IMG/VR virus record: IMGVR_UViG_3300030085_004712
Span: 829-27,855 of that record
Length of the DNA: 27,027 bases
Origin: a virus
Reading direction: 5' to 3' (one strand)
The translations under genes and the position numbers were made by a program. Shown piece by piece: positions 22,951 through 27,027 of this stretch; within the stretch, counting starts at the first letter, position 1; the number at the start of each line of letters is the position of its first letter. The notes under the pieces were generated by a model that worked only from the letters and a program-made list of their open reading frames with translations, had not been told where the DNA came from and searched no databases.

Positions 22951-24848
22951 TATCGCGTAATTTTACCGTTTGAGAAACTGGAAGAAACTGTATACCTAGA
23001 ACCAGACACATCAGCGCCACTAGACATGGTGTCTGATACAACTGTAACGTTACTCTTACTTATATCTAGTTGCAAAAATAAATCCTGTAATCCAATAACG
23101 TCATTTGAGTAAGGAATTGCCTGAACTTCAATAATTGGGAATTCTCCTGCTGTTTTTGATGTTCCAACAATATTAATTGGGTCTAAAAGTATTTCTCCTT
23201 TGATATAATCAACCGTTCCAACATCTCTTCGTAAAACCTGCATTTCTGTATCAGAAATTGCTCTAATCAAATCAACACTTCCACTTCTCATGTCATCATA
23301 TGGAACATCCGATAAAAATACTTCACCAGCGTAACCTTCTACGAAGAAACCACTAGTTTTGATGTTTGGACCATCAGTTACATGGAATCTATTACCATAA
23401 CAAAGTTCATATTCAGCAAAACTGTTGAGAACAGGTCTCATATCTCTTCTCATTCTCACAGTCGTGATATTTGATGTGATTGATGAATCACAATCGTCAA
23501 CAACTCTCAAAAGTTTACTATATTTTAGTCTCGCTCCATAAGCATTCAATTCAGAGGTTTTTGAATAGATGTTCAAACAGTCCATGATCTTCGTTTTAAG
23601 TGAAGATGCAGATGGAAACTGATTTGTGTTATAATAGACGTTTGAATCAATCTCAACATACAGATATTTCAAATCAATGATGCGTGGAGAGATTCCAGCA
23701 ACCGTATATCTCTTCAAATCACTGATAATTGAAGATTTTACGAAATTTGAAAGATAATTTCCATTTTTGGGTTTGATTGCAATAAAAACTCTTCCATATT
23801 GTGGTGGATCAAGGTCTTCACCACCAAAAGCAGACACAGATTCAGTATCAGGGAACACTTGTTTGGTCAAAACCTCATAATCTTGATTTGTGACTGCTCT
23901 ATTCTGCGATGCATACTTTAATGGTGCATATTTACGAATCGAATCAACAGATTCAATCTCGCCACCACCTTGTGCTGAGGAAATAACGGAAATTGCTGAC
24001 ACTCCGGTTGTAACAACCCTATCATCGTTGTCAACAAGCCTTCCAGAGAAGGTAAAGTTAGCAGCACCATTGCCAAGATCACCATTTGTGATCACATAGG
24101 TTGCTGTAATGACATTTCCGTTTTCTAAACGGTTTCCAAAGACGCCATCGCCAAAAAGAAGTTCAAATTTCTCATCAGCACTCTCTTGCAAGAGGAAAAT
24201 CTTAGATGTTGAGTTAATATCTACGATGCTTTGTGCTAATTGATACTTGACTGGTGAAAGATCAAAAGAACTTTCCTTAACTGAGGCAACTAATGTAGAA
24301 GTATCAACATTAGCATTAGGAATGATGAATCTTTGTTCAATATTAGAGGTGTCTACGGTAAATTCTTTGGTAAGAAAAGTTCCTTCGTAGATTTCAATGT
24401 TTTCAAAGAATGCACTGTCATCAGTAACGGGAACAGTGATATCTTCGGGGATGCAGAAGGTAAAGTTAGTGCCTCCAAAACTGTCTGAGAGGGCAACCAG
24501 ACCCGCTCTAAGGGTCATTGTCGTAGGATTAGTAGTCAGACTACTGGTGTCAACAAAAAAACTGACTGTCGCCTTTGCAGACTTCCTAGAAGAAGGTAAA
24601 TATCCAATATTTCGCGCAAGAGAGACCACATTTTCTCTTAATGTGGCACTATCAATGAAAACTTCGTTAGCCACCATGTTGGCGTTATACGAAGTGATGT
24701 AAGTATTATATGCTAACGTGTCAATTAAGACCGAAAAGTTCGATCCTTCAAAATCAAAGTCCGTAAAATTGGAATTTGCTCGCAGATAATCCTTTATCTG
24801 CGTTTTAATTTGATCAAAATCTAGATTTGAGAACTTTGTGAGTGGCAT
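22950..24848 (-). CDS. 6: Baseplate wedge protein gp6, 632 aa
   Basis: Residues 31-92 contain FDFEGSNFSVLIDTLAYNTY, then ATLRENVVSLARNIGYLPSS. These match T4 gp6 (YDFEGSRLNVLCDLLAYNTL and ANLRSSVVQAAQDNGYLPTS, from memory) in order and spacing. Around residues 353-403, KPKNGNYLSNFVKSSIISDL and RYTVAGISPRIIDLKYLYVE match the T4 AAKPKSGLYLTT...LKDYNLAPITPSIISPNYLFI region. The length is close to T4 gp6 (660 aa). Known role: gp6 dimers form the continuous inner ring of the baseplate and belong to the phage baseplate J-like family. The start ATG overlaps the gp25 stop as TAATG and the stop overlaps the next ATG in the same way. No strong ribosome binding site is visible, consistent with coupled translation. 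Confidence 0.94.
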   Translation of the reverse strand: MPLTKFSNLDFDQIKTQIKDYLRANSNFTDFDFEGSNFSVLIDTLAYNTYITSYNANMVANEVFIDSATLRENVVSLARNIGYLPSSRKSAKATVSFFVDTSSLTTNPTTMTLRAGLVALSDSFGGTNFTFCIPEDITVPVTDDSAFFENIEIYEGTFLTKEFTVDTSNIEQRFIIPNANVDTSTLVASVKESSFDLSPVKYQLAQSIVDINSTSKIFLLQESADEKFELLFGDGVFGNRLENGNVITATYVITNGDLGNGAANFTFSGRLVDNDDRVVTTGVSAISVISSAQGGGEIESVDSIRKYAPLKYASQNRAVTNQDYEVLTKQVFPDTESVSAFGGEDLDPPQYGRVFIAIKPKNGNYLSNFVKSSIISDLKRYTVAGISPRIIDLKYLYVEIDSNVYYNTNQFPSASSLKTKIMDCLNIYSKTSELNAYGARLKYSKLLRVVDDCDSSITSNITTVRMRRDMRPVLNSFAEYELCYGNRFHVTDGPNIKTSGFFVEGYAGEVFLSDVPYDDMRSGSVDLIRAISDTEMQVLRRDVGTVDYIKGEILLDPINIVGTSKTAGEFPIIEVQAIPYSNDVIGLQDLFLQLDISKSNVTVVSDTMSSGADVSGSRYTVSSSFSNGKITR

Positions 24849-25246
24849 TATCTTGTTGCTTGAAGAATAAACTCTAATTGTACGGGCGTTCTAGGTTGCC
24901 CGACGATAAAATACGAAATTAAGACGTTGTAACCATTATTATCGTATTCAGGAGTCACTTCAATCGTGTTAATTTCTACTCTTGGTTCAAAATTTTTGAT
25001 CGTAATGTCAATTTCTTTCTTAATAATCGTTGCTGTACCAAAATCTAGTAGTTCAAACAGACTTCTAGAAATTCTAGAACCCAAATCTGGTTGAAATGGC
25101 CTCTCTCCTAGTGATGTAAGGACTAAATTTCGTATAGAACGTGAAATAGCAGTCTCATTCGAGATCGAAACCAGATCACGAGTGATCGGATGCTTCAAAA
25201 AAGACAACGAAATGTCCTTAAATCTACGTGAGACTGCTTGTGGCAC
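24848..25246 (-). CDS. 25: Baseplate wedge protein gp25, 132 aa (GTG start)
   Basis: Has the GPW/gp25 family pattern: IRNLVLTSLGERPFQPDLGS then RISRSLFELLDF (residues about 38-69), KNFEPRVEINTIEV (84-97) and a C-terminal beta region. T4 gp25 has the same length (132 aa) and the matching RPFDPEFGCDLSDQLFENM and NYEPRIDKLAVNV segments as I recall. Known role: lysozyme-fold wedge protein near the sheath/hub interface, conserved in contractile injection systems. The only start giving full family length is GTG at 25244-25246; the next in-frame ATGs are absent from the N-terminal part. A CTAAATA motif lies 25 nt upstream, so gp25 may head the wedge transcript. It overlaps gp6 by one base. Confidence 0.94.
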   Translation of the reverse strand: MPQAVSRRFKDISLSFLKHPITRDLVSISNETAISRSIRNLVLTSLGERPFQPDLGSRISRSLFELLDFGTATIIKKEIDITIKNFEPRVEINTIEVTPEYDNNGYNVLISYFIVGQPRTPVQLEFILQATR

Positions 25247-25270
25247 TACTTATCGCCAGAATATCTGTCT

Positions 25271-25277
25271 TATTTAG
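25271..25277 (-). promoter_or_regulatory. Late-promoter-like CTAAATA upstream of gp25
   Basis: Coding-strand CTAAATA within the 38-nt gap between the 222-aa gene and gp25, in the context GTACTAAATAAGA. It is the same 7-mer as before gp13 and the glycosyltransferase gene, and is similar to T4 late TATAAATA. It probably starts the late wedge-operon transcript. No -35 element is expected for this promoter class. Confidence 0.55.
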
Positions 25278-25284
25278 TACGAAA

Positions 25285-25953
25285 TTAGGAAGAAATTCCA
25301 GAATTTACTCTTTCTTCTCCGGTTTCCCAGAAATATTCGTCGGTATCACCGAGTCTTCCCCATCGAACTCCATTCTCAACTTGATAATATTCCGTAGAGA
25401 CCTTGAAATCGGGCGTAAGTGGCGTTTCAGGGGTGATTGAGAGGTCATAAATTCGTGTTCTATTGTTGGGATACAGTGCGTACTGCCCATTTTCTAGTTC
25501 AATGCAGTTATGTGACTTATGTTCTTGCGGCACTTCACTTACATTTGTGTCAATAATATCGTGATCGGGGTGGTAGTTGTCCAGAGTGAAGAGATATTCC
25601 CCTTTCAGATTACCATAGTTACGTGTTCGGACCTCAAAATCCATAGATCCGATGAATTGTTTCTCGATACAGCGGACTCCATAGTCCATACAGTTCCAAA
25701 ATTGAAGGTTTGGAAGGTCTAGATCGGGGTCAGGTGTGACTGGTTCCGAGACAAAAGCACTGATGGGCAGCTTATCGAACATTGCACCATACTCAGGCAG
25801 GTAAGTTTCAAAATAAAAAGCGCGTCCAGGAATCGACTTTGCCGATACCCAAACGCCTTCTACAAACTCACCATGCCCGTCCTTCAAGTCTCTTAGATAT
25901 TCCTTACGAACCCACACCTTATGTGCAGGGAGATTGATGACGAGTTGACTCAT
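25285..25953 (-). CDS. Conserved-looking protein of unknown function, 222 aa
   Basis: Soluble, acidic-looking protein with many aromatic residues and no membrane segment or signal peptide. Recognisable elements: LPAHKVWVRKEYLRDLKDGH near the start, IPGRAFYFETYLPEYGAMFD and LPISAFVS (about residues 40-70), LQFWNCMDYGV (about 84-94), and a second half with KGEYLFTLDNYHPDHD, QEHKSHNCIELENGQYALYP and NNRTRIYD. I recall similar proteins (AHRVWV, IPGRAxYF, WNC, HKxxH, YPNNR) in many myophages, always unannotated. The His/Cys residues in HPDHD, HKSHNC and WNC could be metal ligands, which is inference only. AAGGAAGG (25960-25967) lies 6 nt before the ATG, a good ribosome binding site. It lies between a glycosyltransferase operon and gp25; its function cannot be assigned. 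Confidence 0.82.
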   Translation of the reverse strand: MSQLVINLPAHKVWVRKEYLRDLKDGHGEFVEGVWVSAKSIPGRAFYFETYLPEYGAMFDKLPISAFVSEPVTPDPDLDLPNLQFWNCMDYGVRCIEKQFIGSMDFEVRTRNYGNLKGEYLFTLDNYHPDHDIIDTNVSEVPQEHKSHNCIELENGQYALYPNNRTRIYDLSITPETPLTPDFKVSTEYYQVENGVRWGRLGDTDEYFWETGEERVNSGISS

Positions 25954-25956
25954 TGT

Positions 25957-26103
25957 TTACCTTCCTTGTCCTCGATAACGCTTACGAGCCGAGTTACGCG
26001 AGCTCGCGGCATATTTAGAATGTTTTCCTGTCCCCTGACGAGTTTTTTTGGGACGGGACTCAATCATGTTTCCCCCAGTGAGGGATTGCTTCATTTTTGC
26101 CAT
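25957..26103 (-). CDS. Small basic protein, 48 aa
   Basis: Short ORF read directly from the sequence: MAKMKQSLTGGNMIESRPKK then TRQGTGKHSKYAASSRNSAR then KRYRGQGR and TAA. It has about 14 Lys/Arg and only one acidic residue, so it is strongly basic. It begins 2 nt after the glycosyltransferase stop (TGA TT ATG) and ends 3 nt before the ATG of the 222-aa gene, whose Shine-Dalgarno lies in its last codons. The tight spacing and the low-complexity but ordered pattern (RPKKTRQG, K-H-S-K-Y, S-S-R-N-S-A-R-K-R-Y-R-G-Q-G) resemble a tiny protein I recall from T4-like cyanophages, function unknown. It may bind nucleic acid or be a minor virion component; neither is shown by the sequence. Confidence 0.8.
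   Translation of the reverse strand: MAKMKQSLTGGNMIESRPKKTRQGTGKHSKYAASSRNSARKRYRGQGR
25960..25967 (-). promoter_or_regulatory. Shine-Dalgarno of the 222-aa gene
   Basis: Coding-strand AAGGAAGG, 6 nt before the ATG at 25953, placed inside the last codons and stop of the 48-aa gene. It supports the chosen start. Confidence 0.7.
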
Positions 26104-26105
26104 AA

Positions 26106-26882
26106 TCAGATAACGCGAGTTTTTTCGTGACCAACACGGATACGGGGATCAACCCAAATGTCAAATCCAGCATTGATAGCATCAAGACAGAAGGAGACAT
26201 CTTCTCCACACATATCCTGAACTTCACCAGATTCAAACTGCTGCATCTTCGGAGCAAACCAAGGATACTTCATCTCCTTGTTCTCAAAGACGCCATTCTT
26301 GATCATCACCCATCCGAAACCAATGTAGTCTACCGTGAAGGGTTTGCGCCGCTTCGAGATAGATTCCAGAGTTTCGTGATTCATGACTCCGCCATTCTTA
26401 CGGAAGTCATTCTCTTCCAACCAGTGAGCACATGAAGTGGTCTTACCATCCTCAGTGCAATACCAACCAGAAACAATCTCTTTCTCTGTACCATCCTCAG
26501 AAACCGCAAGGTCGCACAGTTGCCAGAACTTAGACGTGTCAAATACAATGTCACTATCAATCCACAACTGATAGTCATATTGCAGTTTGCCATCCCAGGG
26601 AATCTGATCAGGTCCGCGAAGTACATTCGCACCCAAGCACTTGCAACGTGCAAAGTTAACCATGGAAGAGTAGTCCTGACTGATCTGGATACTCATACCA
26701 TTCTGAACCATGTCAAAACAAAGTTGAACAAAGTTCTTTAAGAACACATATGAAACACCACGACCAGGCAAACAGAACACAATGCTCTTACCTTTCATCC
26801 GTGCTTTGATTGCATCAATGTCAAACTCCTCCTTCTTCTGAGCTGGGGGAGTCTTTGCCTTTACTGTAAATCCTTTTGCCAT
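26106..26882 (-). CDS. GT-A type glycosyltransferase-like protein, 258 aa
   Basis: Residues 33-39 (SIVFCLP) open a nucleotide-sugar-binding-like strand. Residues 107-115 read LWIDSDIVF, a DxD motif (D109-S-D111) with hydrophobic strands around it as in GT-A enzymes. Near the C-terminus, MCGEDVSFCLDAINAG (E227, D228) and IWVDPRIRVGHEK (H252) fit the acid-base and metal-histidine positions of this fold. Family knowledge: such enzymes transfer a sugar from a nucleotide sugar with a divalent metal; the acceptor here is unknown (virion protein, DNA or host surface). I chose the ATG at 26880-26882; an upstream TTG start adding eight residues (to 26906) is possible but has no better ribosome binding site. 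A CTAAATA motif lies about 35 nt upstream. The gene is followed 2 nt later by the 48-aa gene, so it probably leads a short late operon. Confidence 0.82.
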   Translation of the reverse strand: MAKGFTVKAKTPPAQKKEEFDIDAIKARMKGKSIVFCLPGRGVSYVFLKNFVQLCFDMVQNGMSIQISQDYSSMVNFARCKCLGANVLRGPDQIPWDGKLQYDYQLWIDSDIVFDTSKFWQLCDLAVSEDGTEKEIVSGWYCTEDGKTTSCAHWLEENDFRKNGGVMNHETLESISKRRKPFTVDYIGFGWVMIKNGVFENKEMKYPWFAPKMQQFESGEVQDMCGEDVSFCLDAINAGFDIWVDPRIRVGHEKTRVI

Positions 26883-26917
26883 AAGTTTGAATAACCTACA
26901 ATTCAAGTCTAAGTGAC

Positions 26918-26924
26918 TATTTAG
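26918..26924 (-). promoter_or_regulatory. Late-promoter-like CTAAATA upstream of the glycosyltransferase gene
   Basis: Coding-strand CTAAATA in the 65-nt gap before the glycosyltransferase gene. A TTGACA lies a few bases upstream on the same strand, with a weak -10-like TAGACT 17 nt after it, so a host-type promoter is also conceivable. The late-motif reading is preferred because the 7-mer recurs at two other gene boundaries. Confidence 0.5.
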
Positions 26925-26932
26925 TTTTTGTC

Positions 26933-26949
26933 AAGAGATGGAATCTCTT
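26933..26949 (-). terminator. Short hairpin after the 25-codon ORF
   Basis: Perfect 7-bp inverted repeat AAGAGAT / ATCTCTT with a 3-nt loop, overlapping the TAA stop at 26948-26950. No U-run follows on the minus-strand transcript (GACAAAAAC comes next), so it is a weak candidate for an intrinsic terminator. It may instead be a 3'-end protecting stem. Confidence 0.35.
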
Positions 26950-27025
26950 AGTAGGACGCCTCTGATCCATGTTCTAGAAGCACCTTCTCATAACTGAGAT
27001 CCTCTACTTCATATTCAGTTTTCAT
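26948..27025 (-). CDS. Short ORF or C-terminal end of a gene, 25 codons
   Basis: Reads MKTEYEVEDLSYEKVLLEHG then SEASY and TAA. The frame is open to the window edge, with only two bases before the ATG, so it may be a complete tiny gene or the end of a longer one. The peptide is acidic and amphipathic, with no recognisable motif. The hairpin and CTAAATA right after it mark a transcription-unit boundary. I do not recognise the protein. Confidence 0.45.
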   Translation of the reverse strand: MKTEYEVEDLSYEKVLLEHGSEASY

Positions 27026-27027
27026 GA

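Noticed and set aside
26106-26906. Longer glycosyltransferase version starting at a TTG (266 aa)
   Set aside because: The ATG at 26882 gives the natural MAKGFTVKAK start; the TTG extension adds eight residues without a better ribosome binding site.

Overview
The window is part of the virion-structural cluster of a T4-like myovirus, most likely a marine cyanophage (Synechococcus/Prochlorococcus type) or a close marine relative. The grounds are T4-type baseplate proteins in T4-like order, an AT-rich background, very large repeat-filled structural ORFs, and small accessory genes of the kind I recall from cyanomyoviruses. No search was run: family calls rest on motifs I recognise from memory of T4 and cyanophage proteins. 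All supported genes lie on the minus strand, so transcription runs from high to low coordinates.

In transcription order: a 25-codon ORF at the window edge (26948-27025), then a short hairpin and a CTAAATA late-promoter-like site; a GT-A type glycosyltransferase (26106-26882); a 48-aa basic protein (25957-26103); a 222-aa conserved-looking protein of unknown function (25285-25953); a second CTAAATA site; then gp25 (GTG start), gp6, a 4,090-aa gp7-like protein, gp8, a 2,708-aa DUF4815-type protein, a 71-aa coiled-coil protein, a 128-aa beta-type protein, a third CTAAATA site with a perfect Shine-Dalgarno sequence, and the first 119 codons of the neck protein gp13.

The layout reads as a baseplate wedge operon (25, 6, 7, 8) followed by the neck gene 13. 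T4 genes 9 to 12 and wac are not recognisable. Their place is taken by the 2,708-aa protein and two small proteins. Most junctions inside the cluster are stop/start overlaps (TAATG three times, ATGA once) or gaps of a few bases without a strong ribosome binding site, which suggests coupled translation. The strong Shine-Dalgarno sequences are at gp13 and the 222-aa gene.

The most unusual content is inside the two giant proteins. The gp7-like protein carries two recognisable pieces of the T4 gp7 C-terminal core about 2,150 residues apart. The stretch between them is filled with repeated beta-type modules and a YHYH-like domain whose signature is altered to YAYF. The 2,708-aa protein contains a 150-residue arginine/glycine (RGG) tract bounded by two cysteines. 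In it the octapeptide FNRAPIAR occurs twice, encoded by different codons at seven of eight positions. Related repeat modules also occur in gp8, which points to module sharing between neighbouring virion genes. I saw no tRNA, CRISPR array, IS element, integrase or replication origin; apart from the short junctions described, there is no gene-free stretch over 300 bases.
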